NCBI GenBank assembly: GCA_009602725.1
Contig: WELB01000020.1
Location: 271,733 to 290,980 of the forward strand
Direction of reading: 5' to 3'
DNA: 19,248 nucleotides
DNA from: Spirogloea muscicola
Taxonomy: Eukaryota; Streptophyta; Zygnematophyceae; Spirogloeales; Spirogloeaceae
Part shown: one piece after another, positions 11,001 to 18,808 of the stretch
Numbering within the stretch: position 1 is the first letter of the stretch
Layout of the letters: each line of letters opens with the position of its first letter
Notes under the pieces: model-generated
Seen by the model: the letters and a program-made list of their open reading frames with translations, nothing else
Told to the model about the DNA's origin: nothing
The model's database searches: none
Translations under genes and position numbers: made by a program

Positions 11001-11905
11001 CATGTACAGGAGAGATGGTGGCGCTAGCCAGCTTACGTCTGAGGAGCTCGCTGGCGTCCCGCGCTTGCTGCGGATGAGGCCTGATGATATGGACTACAGG
11101 TATGGTCCTCATACACAAGTCTGTGAGGTCAGATCTATATCACGATAGGGGCCTAAGTCTATCCTCATGATAAGTGTCTTTTGCAGCAGTCATTTGCGTC
11201 CTTGTCATTGTCAACTCCTATTGCCATGTTAGTGCATTTGTTAGCAAGATCCAGAATCTGACAGACTCGTCACATGGTGATTGCAGTGGGCGGTTTTCGA
11301 CCCCTTCAGATGGGTACAGCGGTTCTCAGGCCGTTTATTTTGGGGATGGCGGAGCTTATGAGGTACTTTGGTAGATCCTGTAGAGGTTGTGTGGTAGGCT
11401 GGAGTGCTTGATAAGGTGCTCCATGCTGCCTTGGCTGCTGGTGATAACATCATTCAGATCCACAAATCTTGTCTTTTTCACGTCAGCAGGGTGGGAGCGT
11501 GTCAAGAGGTTGGAATAATGAGATGGATTACAGGGATGGGCTGATGGCCAGGTATGTTCGTTCAGTGACATTCCACCTTAATAGTTGGTCACAGCAGCTG
11601 TCTACCACTCAAGTGGAGATATGTGAAGTTTATGCATATGCCATGTGAGAGTGGGTCCAGCGTACCACTTATGTGGTAGTGACTCCGACATAATTCTGTT
11701 GGATTTATCTCTCTCCAGGGGGGCTCTTTCGGGACCAGCAGGTGTAGGAACTCAGGCATCTGCAAGCTCCACAAGTTCAGCATCAGCAGTTGCATCGGCA
11801 GAGCTAGCTCAGCAGCAGCTTCTGCAGAGTAGGCAGTATGCTTGGGCCAGGAGGAGTCGAGGGCACTCACAGCCTCAGCCTGATACTTCTTCTCAAAACA
11901 TCTAG
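1978..11905 (+). CDS. ALE2/PERK-like receptor Ser/Thr kinase with a giant proline-rich ectodomain (17-exon model)
   Basis: The product is a predicted type I plasma-membrane receptor-like kinase. Proposed exons: 1978-2065, 2660-3257, 3419-3472, 3530-5694, 6346-7194, 7534-7727, 7838-8054, 8202-8468, 8743-8966, 9191-9365, 9589-9835, 10065-10232, 10471-10674, 10959-11099, 11287-11362, 11487-11551, 11719-11905. They sum to 5919 nt with all phases agreeing (1972 residues). Approximate domain order: signal peptide 1-29, unrecognised region 30-390, extensin-like tract 390-1251, ALE2-type cysteine domain 1252-1388, membrane segment 1426-1450, kinase 1511-1790, Ser/Gln-rich tail. Kinase landmarks are intact: [12 protein letters not shown] lysine near 1552, HRDFKASN near 1648, DFG near 1668, GTFGYVAPEY and [17 protein letters not shown]. 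The kinase and juxtamembrane ectodomain most resemble land-plant ALE2, an epidermal-patterning receptor kinase, but ALE2 is far shorter and lacks such a tract. Two introns have GC donors. Exons 6-14 are secure, 4-5 and 15-17 good, 1-3 tentative. Confidence 0.85.
2660..3472 (+). other. Candidate exons 2-3: unrecognised N-terminal ectodomain
   Basis: A 240-codon open frame (2551-3273) has coding-like composition, and I place exon 2 at 2660-3257. It includes [34 protein letters not shown] and a glycosylation sequon NVT. A 54-nt exon at 3419-3472 follows the acceptor ACGTGCAG and ends at a strong CTG|GTAAGC donor; it adds CGDKSC. Joined to exon 4, this gives a cysteine-rich patch. I recognise no family. 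The upstream ATG at 2551 followed by a hydrophobic run ([15 protein letters not shown]) is an alternative start, in which case exon 1 is not part of the gene. Confidence 0.35.
3530..5694 (+). other. Exon 4: extensin/pherophorin-like proline-rich tract, first part
   Basis: The frame is open from 3477 to a stop at 5730-5732. The first 140 or so codons are ordinary, mixed-composition sequence with a helix-like, basic stretch ([20 protein letters not shown]). From about 3960 onward the sequence is almost entirely Pro, Ser, Ala and Leu, with [13 protein letters not shown] and ASPPPP motifs. Those are sites for proline hydroxylation and arabinosylation in extensins, and for arabinogalactan addition where Ala/Ser-Pro alternate. 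I end the exon at 5694 with a GC donor (CCCAG|GCATGC), because it restores phase with the next proline-rich exon and no suitable GT lies nearby. Confidence 0.75.
5041..5345 (+). repeat. In-frame minisatellite encoding PDASPPP-type heptads
   Basis: A unit of about 21 nt, built around GATGCCAGCCCTCCT, recurs many times and translates to [14 protein letters not shown] and close variants ([21 protein letters not shown]). The unit length is a multiple of three, so copy-number change keeps the frame. It alternates single Ala/Ser-Pro with short Pro runs, unlike the SPPPP-rich sequence around it. Confidence 0.8.
5695..6345 (+). other. Intron 4 (GC-AG) with an internal 24-nt direct repeat
   Basis: This is the longest intron inside the proline-rich region. 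It begins GCATGC and ends at CATCTGCAG. It carries a direct repeat of period 24 (GAAGCAATATGTTGCCAT at 5888-5905 and 5912-5929). A related GAAGCAATATGCCAT occurs in the next intron near 7282. No coding sequence is evident. Confidence 0.5.
6346..7194 (+). other. Exon 5: proline-rich tract, second part
   Basis: It starts after a TCTGCAG acceptor in phase 1 ([10 protein letters not shown]) and continues about 280 residues of PPPP, PPSP and VASPPP sequence, more rich in Val, Thr and Ala than exon 4. The frame stays open to 7338, but proline density collapses after PPPPPNAR. I therefore place the donor at 7195 (GAA|GTACGG, phase 1), which matches the phase of the next acceptor at 7533. An alternative phase-1 donor near 7229 cannot be excluded. 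Confidence 0.7.
7534..8054 (+). other. Exons 6-7: ALE2-type extracellular cysteine domain
   Basis: Exon 6 (7534-7727) follows TTTTCCTGTGCAG and ends at GTG|GTGAGC. Exon 7 (7838-8054) follows TTGTGCAG. Together they encode CICPIGS, then [10 protein letters not shown], a helical stretch ([16 protein letters not shown]), and a second half with [14 protein letters not shown] and [14 protein letters not shown]. This order, with a CxC pair, a PxQV turn, a YxxI/VxYxxxPG ending and a following proline-rich link to the membrane, matches the juxtamembrane ectodomain of plant ALE2-like kinases. Two glycosylation sequons (NFT, NSS) are visible. The domain probably sits just outside the membrane and may take part in ligand or partner binding. 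Confidence 0.75.
8055..8201 (+). other. Intron 7, GC-AG type
   Basis: Donor CCTG|GCAAGC, acceptor GGCTGTCAG. The protein context on both sides (LDPG then QKPPSSPPP) and the phase leave no reasonable GT alternative: the open frame runs into a TAG at 8102-8104 with no suitable GT donor before it. GCAAGC is close to the GCAAGT consensus of natural GC introns. Confidence 0.75.
8202..8468 (+). other. Exon 8: transmembrane segment and basic stop-transfer
   Basis: A short Pro/Ser linker and a glycine-rich stretch (GKGQGGGF) lead into a hydrophobic segment ([20 protein letters not shown], then LWW) and a basic anchor NKRRRKQQQ. This fixes the topology: everything upstream is extracellular and the kinase is cytosolic. 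The donor at 8469 (ACAG|GTGTGC, phase 1) agrees with the next acceptor at 8742. Confidence 0.85.
8743..10674 (+). other. Exons 9-13: protein kinase domain
   Basis: Five exons encode a complete Ser/Thr kinase of the plant RLK family. Lead-in [13 protein letters not shown]; glycine loop [14 protein letters not shown]; helix-[10 protein letters not shown]; hinge [17 protein letters not shown]; catalytic HRDFKASN (an RD kinase); SDFGLAK; activation segment [14 protein letters not shown] continued by VAPEYA after the intron; then [24 protein letters not shown] and [15 protein letters not shown]. The exons are 8743-8966, 9191-9365, 9589-9835, 10065-10232 and 10471-10674, with matching phases at every junction. 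GSVESHLHG and [19 protein letters not shown] are typical of ALE2/PERK relatives. No catalytic residue is missing. Confidence 0.92.
10959..11905 (+). other. Exons 14-17: C-terminal cytosolic tail
   Basis: Exon 14 (10959-11099) encodes [20 protein letters not shown] and a leucine-rich continuation. Exon 15 (11287-11362) encodes a Gly/Ser-rich stretch with DGYSGSQ. Exon 16 (11487-11551; an alternative start at 11490 drops one Gln) encodes [17 protein letters not shown]. Exon 17 (11719-11905) is Ser/Ala/Gln-rich and ends QPDTSSQNI at a TAG at 11903-11905. All junction phases agree. The tail has repeated MDYR-like motifs (DDMDY, EMDYRD) and many serines that could be phosphorylated. It differs from the tails of land-plant ALE2. 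Confidence 0.65.
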
Positions 11906-13704
11906 AGCAGGCCTACATGAGTAGAAAGCCTATGTCAACTACTCTGCTCCTCCTTCAAGAGTGATTCAAACAGTAGGCAATGCCAAGCAGCACATGATAT
12001 GGGGTAGGAGTTGCAAGTCCTGATCGCACACATTCTTATCATCACACTTTTCATTCTTTCTGACTGGTATCAATACGATATTGATACTAGTTCTCCTATT
12101 GAGAATTAAGTCAAAGCAAGAGCATTTGGACTGTCTTATCCGGAGTGGTTCAGAGAAGATCACAATACTAAAAACAATCCAGCCCATAGCAACGTGTGAC
12201 GCCACTTCGGAAGTAACAACGTTTGAGACGCTGCGGAGCAAGTGTTACTAGGACAGACGGGATGGAGAGGGAGTTCCAAAGGATCAAACGTTCTGAGGGC
12301 CTGTACTGTGCAAAGCCTGTGCCCACTGGTCAGAGGAGATAACGCCTCTGCGACTCATGTTGGTCTTCTTCACAAGCTCAGAAAGCAAGTCGCTGTCGTG
12401 GTGAATGAGTTGAGAAGGCTGCTTAGGTCGTCGATGTCATACCTCCTGGCCTGCCTAGGCGTGCACGTTGTAAGCAAGTTATCTTCCAGCCGAAAGGGAC
12501 TTGCAGTCACCATTTCTCTTGCTTTTGGACGGTCTTGTGTCAGTATGTCTGCAGCACGACCAGGCACATACCCACCGGACTGCTGCGCGAGCACTGGCCT
12601 GCTGCCAACAGAAGGGCTTGGAAACCACCACCAGTATCCGGCCTTAGCGACTTTTTGTGCTGAGCGGCAGTTATCCAGCAGGTTGCAACCATAGCGGGCG
12701 ACCTACATGCATATCACTTGTCTTGTATTTGGTCGATCTGTCCCTCCGTCACTTATCACATATTTCTTTGGCCGAACACATGCTTTGTGCTGATCACTTC
12801 CTGTGCCACCCTTTGCTGGTGCTACTCTCCTAACCTCTTCCACTAGTTTGAGCATGTAGACCACTTTTTGCTGTTTCGTAAAAGGTGAAATTATTAGCCT
12901 TCGCCTTACTCCTCAAGGCTCCTTTCCAGAAACTCAACCGAAGGGGAACTCTAGATACGCACAAGTGAGCACATATATATCTGAAAGACTACTCTGGGGT
13001 TCTGGAGCGCCTCCACGCAAGCCAGTGGCCTGAAAACATCAATTCAGCAACTTGGAAGCTGCAAGTCACGACAAGTGAAACTTCTGCCGCAGCAATGGGC
13101 TACACAAATGGCTCTCCTGCTCACTCGTTCGCTCGCGCACTCTCTCCCCCCCCCCCCTCCTCCCTTTACAGTTGCGACGGTCTGGCCTTGGCTAATCATG
13201 GTGATTGCAGAGGGGCTTCGTGGCAAGGTGACGGGAATATGCGCTTCGGCGCTCGGCAGAGGCTGCAGTGACGGCAGCGCGACGCAGCGGCAGGATAGCG
13301 TGTAATCTCAGGTTGGAATTGTTTGATATACATATACAATCTCAGGTTCGAATATTATTGTTATACGGCGCGGTCTCCATACAAGAGGCGCGGTGGTCCC
13401 AGCTAGGCCAGTGTGATCGCTGGGCCAAATGCGACCATGCAAGAATCTGACGTTTTGGCATCTCCTTCCACACTCCCACCTGCCAAACGTCAGCATTCTG
13501 CAGTATTGTCACTACTCTCATGCAGTGCTGTTATTGTTAGTACTAAATTATGCAAGCACATCTCAATACATGCAAATCCGCGAGAGAGGCACGGCCTTGA
13601 GGAGGGGGAGTATTACCCTCAATCCTAGGCACTGTACGTACACTTTGTTCACCCCATTTGCAATACCTGAGGTCTATTTAGAAAACCTGTCCAATTCTTG
13701 CTCA
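11906..13704. other. Intergenic region, no gene recognised
   Basis: The start must hold the 3'-untranslated region of the kinase gene, but no clear polyadenylation signal is visible. A hairpin lies at 12064-12090. Open frames on both strands at 12240-12700 and 13040-13740 resemble no known protein and lack coding context. A poly-C run of about 10 lies near 13147. A purine-rich run (GAGGAGGGGGAG) near 13598-13609 could be a polypurine tract of a plus-strand LTR element, but no LTR boundary is visible. Confidence 0.4.
12064..12090. repeat. Hairpin-forming inverted repeat
   Basis: GTATCAATA at 12067-12075 and TATTGATAC at 12079-12087 pair perfectly around a CGA loop. Extending three bases outward gives a 12-bp stem with one mismatch. 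It lies about 160 bp downstream of the kinase stop codon. It has no U-run, and nothing shows that it is a processing signal. Confidence 0.6.
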
Positions 13705-15420
13705 CTAGCCCCGTCCAGTCGGCACTGCCTTGGTTAAGCAGACTGCTAATATCTCCTGTGTGACGCAGTATCGAACTGCACTAATCCATCGTCCACTAGC
13801 TCGGGCACCTTGTGACGTCTTATATCACAGTGTTCAGTGCGGGCGTGGTTGACTGGATTAGGATGAGAGCCAGACTGCTAGTGCTGTCAGTGTCAATTGT
13901 TGTGGGGTCGACCTGCGCTTGTTGAAGCTCTGCTAGCGGTCTTCTCACCCAAACCACTCACATGCTGCGCTGAATGCAGCAGTGTACTCCGCTTCGCAAG
14001 TAGTCGTCGCAACTGCAGGTTGCAATATGACATCCACGATATGGCCCTTCCTGCCAGAGGGACTACGTACCCCAATGTCAATCGGCACTTCTCTCCTCCT
14101 GCAAAGTCGGCACACACAACAGTAGGTGCTCAGAATCTGCTCTGAATACTTGCTATAAGAGAACATGAACCAGAGAACGAAGACGACCTGCGAAGGCCCT
14201 TATCAAGTCTTGCCTGAGACTGTGACAGAGGGGCCTGGTTGTTGGCGGCCGTATGGAGGCAAGGTGACAACGGCCTCCTGCGCCGAGTAGTCCAAGTACC
14301 AGTCCTCTGAGTGCTGGACATAGCGCAGAAGTCGTCTTACCGCTGCCCCGTGCCTTGGGCCAGTATCCTGCTGAAACTGAGCTAGCTTGTGAACGGCCAG
14401 CGCCATAAGGCCTGTTTCTCATTCCTGCATACGCTATGCTCCCTATGGCTTCTGTATAAGGGATCGTCTTCATCAAAACCCTCTCCTCCTGAGTCGGAGG
14501 GCTCTGTTCTGTACTGAGCTGGGACTTGACCTCTAACAGCGTAGGGACTGGCTTGCAGTCTCCATCTTGAATTTTCTCAGCACCTGCTTCACATATTGTT
14601 GCTGGCCAAGCCACAGCCTGCGTCCTGCTGCAAGTGTTCCAGAGACCTGCTCAATAATAGCAAGTCATCACGTGAACTGACAGGATGACTTTAGCCCCTT
14701 CTCGCCAGGCAAGACTCATAAGCTTGTATTATTGTTGCTTTTGACAAAGTATTCTTCTTGTTGCTGCATCGAGCTTTGCATTCCAGGCTCTATGTGCCTG
14801 CTTCAAGCCGTAATAGACTCCTTCCCAATTGGCACACATATTTGGGATACTTTGTGGACCTGAACCCCTCTGGTCCATGTACACGTCCTTGACAAGTTTT
14901 TTATTGTTACTGTTATTGTTATTTTAAATACTTGTCAAGGACAAGTTTTCTATTGGAAATTGCTGATTTTTCATCTTTTAGATGAATGTGGTAGTCACCT
15001 ACTGCACCTATGGCTAAGAGCGTCCTGAAGTGAATCTCGCAACAGTAGCAAACGTCTCATCATAGTCAAGACCCTCCACTGACTGTAGCCCTGAGCCCAC
15101 CAGTTTTGCCTTAGGCTTTTTGATGTTGCCTTCCGCATTGCGCCTCACCTTCAGGACCCACTTGCAGCCCGCCACCTTTCTACGCTGCGGCAACTGGACC
15201 AACTTCCACGTCTTATTTTTCTCAAATAGATTCCATTCCAAACTTGGCTGCCTCCTCCCACTGTGCTGCTTCAGGACTAGCCCTAGCCCCTGCAAGCGTG
15301 CGGGTCCTTAGGCTCATTCATCTGTACACACAGACTGTGAAAGTCATCAGCTTGGCTACCCAGTCTGGCTGACCTCGGTAGTGCTGCTGTCTCTGGCAAC
15401 AATTCCTGTTGCTTGTTATT
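13705..15420 (-). mobile_element. Decayed Ty1/copia retrotransposon: reverse transcriptase and RNase H
   Basis: Read on the minus strand, fragments in changing frames follow the copia pol order. At 15320-15200, EPKDPHA, QWEEAAKF and NKTWKLVQLP. At 15200-15030, GCKWVLKVRRNAEGNIKK and GLDYDETFATVARFT. At about 15025-14940, RTLLAIGAVGDYHIHLKD. At 14800-14870, VYYGLKQAHRAWNAKLD. At 14620-14580, QQYVKQVLRKFKM. At 14560-14420, DCKPVPTLLEVKS and IPYTEAIGSIAYAGM. At 14400-14310, KLAQFQQDTGP and RRLLRYVQHSEDW. RNase H pieces follow at 14120-13960 (CADFAGG, GYVVPLAGRAISWMS, CEAEYTAAFSAACE). The usual end lies at 13870-13705 (NPVNHARTEHCDIRRHKVPE, CLTKAVPTG, stop). Several frameshifts and stops make it inactive. 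Gag, protease and most of integrase are not seen, and no LTRs or target duplication were found. The upper boundary is approximate. Confidence 0.88.
14886..14949. repeat. Small AT-rich insertion in the copia remnant, flanked by 10-bp direct repeats
   Basis: GACAAGTTTT occurs at 14891-14900 and again at 14940-14949. The 39 nt between them are AT-rich (TTATTG units) and interrupt the reverse transcriptase frame between KLV-encoding copies. A perfect 12-bp inverted repeat, TCCTTGACAAGT at 14886-14897 with ACTTGTCAAGGA at 14930-14941, also brackets it. Confidence 0.7.
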
Positions 15421-15622
15421 ATCTCCCACCGTTTGTGCTTCTTCCACCATTTGGGGCACTTACTCCCACCATTCCGTGCGCTGTGCCAACGTATCCTCTT
15501 GCACAGGCGATGGACGCTCTGGTTATGCCATAGGCCAGCACCACGCTATCGTGCCACGACTCCTGGTTGCGCCATTCTCAGCTCGAGGAAGAGAACCAAC
15601 TCCGCGGTCGTCCGGTGACATA

Positions 15623-15750
15623 GTGAAGTGTCCCATCTCCAGGCATCCGTCAAGCCTTTCCTGTCTGACACTGACAGTCTAATTGTTGTCAGCCTGATGA
15701 AGTGTCTAGTCTCCAGGAATCTGTCAAGCCATTACTGCTGCATTGACATT
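15623..15750. repeat. Imperfect tandem duplication, period about 74 bp
   Basis: TGAAGTGTCCCATCTCCAGG begins at 15623, and a diverged copy with TGAAGTGTCTAGTCTCCAGG begins at 15697. Both continue with AATCTGTCAAGCC-like or CATCCGTCAAGCC-like sequence and end in CTGACA or ATTGACA. It lies between the copia remnant and the TC tract. No coding content is evident. Confidence 0.6.
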
Positions 15751-15767
15751 CCAGCAAGGTGACCACC

Positions 15768-15980
<213 letters not shown>

Positions 15981-15981
15981 N

Positions 15982-16018
<37 letters not shown>

Positions 16019-16050
16019 GTGTGCGTGTGTGTGCGTGTGTTGTTTGTGTG
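15982..16050. repeat. TG dinucleotide microsatellite with TGCG interruptions
   Basis: (TG)n follows the N directly, then GTGCGTGTGT units at 16011-16040 and a TGTTTGTGTG end. The interruptions suggest it is older than the neighbouring TC tract. The compound TC/TG structure can adopt unusual DNA forms, but no function is implied. Confidence 0.93.
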
Positions 16051-16784
16051 CGCAGCCGCTTCCTTTCTCTCAGAATCTGATCAGAGATGCTATACATGGC
16101 GTTGTGCGTGAGGCAGAGTATCATCTGGCAATGGAGGTGGGGCATCATGCTCTTCTCCAACAAATGCGGCAAGCCATAAATGCGGCAGCTGGACGTGGTC
16201 GCTGAACCCCCACCTTTGACGCTTTCATAGCACCCACGTCGACGGTGCTTGGCTGGGCGACGACCAGCGCGGAGCACAAAAGGGGGAGGCAACACAGGGA
16301 CCACCCCCGAGGGGACCACTTCTATCCGTGCGCTGTGGAAGTGTACCGTGGCTATGGTAAGAAATGGTCCTCTCTCCTCTAGCATCTGGCCCAGCTGTTT
16401 GACGCGCGTTGTCGCAGTCGAGGGGGCAGCTTGGGGCACACTAGCATTCTGCAAGCTCGATTGCTTGTTACAGAATGCGGCTTTCGCTGAGTCGGCAGCG
16501 CTCGCAGGCTCTGGCTATTCATCAGTGTATTGGGCGCGCACCAAGTCAGGGCACTGGCTTCCGTCTTGGTGCTCCGGCTCCCCAAGTCAGCTCGTCGGCA
16601 TTTGCATGTGCTTACTCGTAGGTATTGACGTTCCCCGTCAGCCTGCACTCACACTGTCAGCTTAAGCCCCCTCAGCGTAGAACTTCGCTAGATGTAGCCC
16701 GCTTTTTGCTCTAGCTTTTGCCTGAACATTGCAATGGCCTGATATGGCCTCCTATGATCATTCTATGCAAAACGCTTCTCTCTA
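16051..16784. other. No gene recognised; one possible orphan exon
   Basis: A pyrimidine-rich acceptor (TTCCTTTCTCTCAG, ending 16073) is followed by a frame of 43 codons that stops at 16203-16205 (LIRDAIHGVVREAEYHLAME and a helix-like continuation). It could be a terminal exon of a lost or distant gene, but no upstream partner is visible across the microsatellites. The remaining open frames on either strand up to 16665 resemble nothing I know. Confidence 0.25.
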
Positions 16785-17789
16785 AGCCCCGGTGGTGTGC
16801 CGCCCACGCCCAACCAGTGGGAGAGATACCTCCTGGAGAGGGCGATGGCTGTGACTGGCCAGCCTAGAGGAAAGAATGGACAAAGTTCGAAGGGACCAGA
16901 AAGCATTAAAGCACAGCGACTCAAGTGGCCACAGGGTGCTCAATATGCCAGCGGTGGGAGCTCCTGGCGGGCCCAGGGCCTCGCCTTGCAAACGCCAAAG
17001 CACGACCGATGATTGCAAGTTCCGCCGCCATCTCCAGGAGCTCCAACGCCGTCACCGCCGCGTCCAATAGTACCACTACTCAACACACCAGCTGCACTCC
17101 CGCGCCGCCAGTCGGTGCTTCCCGGCTCGAGGACCATTGCTATGGCGTCTCGGCTGGCTGGCGCTGCCGTACGCCCGACTTGCCCTGTGAGTGAGCATCA
17201 TCTGCTGACATACCGCCGCGACAGTGGCGCGGCGCGTGCTCTCGAGAGGGCCTTACCGTAGAAGACAAACAGCACCGCCAAAGATAGGCAGGCCTCTCCC
17301 AGGTCAGTCCAAATTGACAACGATCCAGAGGGCCGAAGGCGCCAAAAGAAAATGGCTCGCCCATAGAAAAAGAGGGCCAGCCCAGAAAGGAATGGACAAG
17401 GCCACAAAGGCCACAAAGCGGTGCCGGGAAAGAAAAGTACACACCAGGACACGTAATGATGCCAAAAGTAACTCCGAGACAGCAGCCGCAAGTCGGAGTG
17501 ACATGCAGCTGGAGTAGAAGTGAGCTATTCCAAAGAAGAAAGAGCTATTCCAAAGGGCGCGGGGGCTGTGAAAAGCCCAGAAAGATGGTCAAGGCCAGCC
17601 CAGAAAGATGGTCAAGGTCCAAATGGCCAAAAGGCGCCGAAGATCATACAGCTATGCTAGAAACTACAACAGATAGGAGCTTAGAAACCCCGAGACAGCA
17701 GCGGCCAGACTGACTGTTGGCTGTGAGAGCCCAGCCCAAAGGAATGAACAAAAGTCTGAAGGAGCCGGAAGGAGCAGAAAGCAAGGTAC
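16785..17789. repeat. Cluster of dispersed-repeat copies
   Basis: Variants of a motif like CCCAGAAAGAATGGACAAAG recur near 16862, 17388, 17576 and 17735. The GCCCATAGAAAAAGAGGG block recurs at 17361-17378. GAGACAGCAG marks 17478 and 17693, a spacing of 215 bp, which suggests two adjacent units. Short internal duplications are visible (CTATTCCAAAG twice near 17522-17555; CCCAGAAAGATGGTCAAGG twice near 17577-17617). Translated frames are inconsistent between copies, so this is probably untranslated transposon sequence, perhaps LINE 3' ends. Confidence 0.55.
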
Positions 17790-17792
17790 TAA

Positions 17793-18644
17793 GGGCCAAT
17801 TTATACCGGGACGGACGGACGGACGGAGGGGACGTGTCGCGCGTGAATGGAACGCCCGGCTCTCTCTACAACTTGCACGCCCGGACGCGGACGCGCGCCA
17901 CGGAGGCGCCACATTGGGCGCTGACTAGGACGTCTTTTGCCCCCGTTGAGGAGGAAACGGCTCCGTTTGCCACATTTGTTGCTAACTAGCACGCCTTCAA
18001 ACCTCGTTGAGAAAGAAACGGCGCCGTTTGCCACGGGCGGACGGAACCGGGCCATCCTCCCGAGGGCCAACTTCCGTCTCACACCGCCCTCCCCTCAGTT
18101 CCGCACGTGCAGGCGGCCTCGGCCTCCGTGACGCGTCCCCCCCCCCACCGGGGCGGACGCCAGGCGTCCGTCCTTCCGTCCCGGTGTCAATTAGCTCTAA
18201 GGACCATTTCACACCAGCCAAAGTCACCGCCAGATTTCACACTGAGACGGACGGACGGACCCCTGGCGTCCGCCCCGGTGGGGGGGTGGACGCGGCCACG
18301 GAGGCCGAGGCCGCCTGCACGTGCAGGACCGATATTTGAAATCTCGCGTATTGGATTTGGGGGGTGCCAGCTGTCCCTATTCGGGCAGGCCGAAGTTGCG
18401 GACGCGGGGTGGGGGGGCGGAACTTGGCCCCTCGGGAGGAGGGCCCAGTTCCGTGCGCCCTCGTAGCAAACGCGCGCGTTTCCTCCTTTACGCGCGCCCC
18501 AACGACGTCCTAGTCAGCGCCCGATGTGGCGCCTCCGTGGCGCGCGTCCGCGTCCGGGCGCGCGAGGTTTGGAAGCCGGGCGTTGCATACACGCGCGACA
18601 CGTACCCCTCCGTCCGTCCGTCCGTCCCGGTATGAAAATGGCCC
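17793..18644. mobile_element. Palindromic TIR element, probably two adjacent TAA-bordered elements
   Basis: The left end begins GGGCCAATTTATACCGGGAC. The reverse complement of the right end begins GGGCCATTTTCATACCGGGA. TAA flanks both sides (17790-17792 and 18645-18647). The arms pair along most of their length. For example, 17878-17932 matches the reverse complement of 18506-18560 with one mismatch, and 18103-18126 matches 18301-18324 perfectly. A third TAA at 18198-18200 is preceded by a diverged right terminus (CCCGGTGTCAATTAGCTC) and followed by a diverged left terminus (GGACCATTTCACACC). The block therefore reads as element A (17793-18197) plus element B (18201-18644). Three-base TAA duplications and GGGCC-type termini fit PIF/Harbinger-like non-autonomous elements. 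No transposase is encoded. Confidence 0.72.
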
Positions 18645-18647
18645 TAA

Positions 18648-18808
18648 GCGCTAAGATGGCAGCAAAGAAAAGCGCGCCCATAGAAAAGAGGGGCTGGCCA
18701 AGCCAGCCCAAAAAAGAATGGACAATGTCCAAAGCCAAAGCAAGAGGAGCCGGAGAAAGGACTACACTACAACATACTGCAGAACACAGAAACGATGCAG
18801 AGGAGAGC
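18648..18808. repeat. Dispersed repeat, right-hand copy next to LINE copy 2
   Basis: It contains GCGCTAAGATGGC, GCGCCCATAGAAAAGAGGGG at 18673-18692 and the same 19-nt hairpin as at 1243-1261, here at 18691-18709, followed by AAGAATGGACAATGTCC. On the minus strand it follows the stop codon of LINE copy 2 directly, as a 3'-untranslated region would. Confidence 0.6.

Noticed and set aside
11174-11286. A coding exon starting after TTTTGCAG at 11186
   Set aside because: In the phase required by the upstream exon it meets a stop within about 16 codons. The acceptor at 11286 keeps the frame open.
12242-12694. A 150-codon plus-strand frame and its minus-strand partner as a gene
   Set aside because: There are no recognisable domains, splice context or composition shift, and both strands are equally open.
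13590-13640. Polypurine tract and LTR start of a plus-strand retrotransposon
   Set aside because: The purine run is present, but no TG...CA LTR pair, primer site or plus-strand pol could be found.
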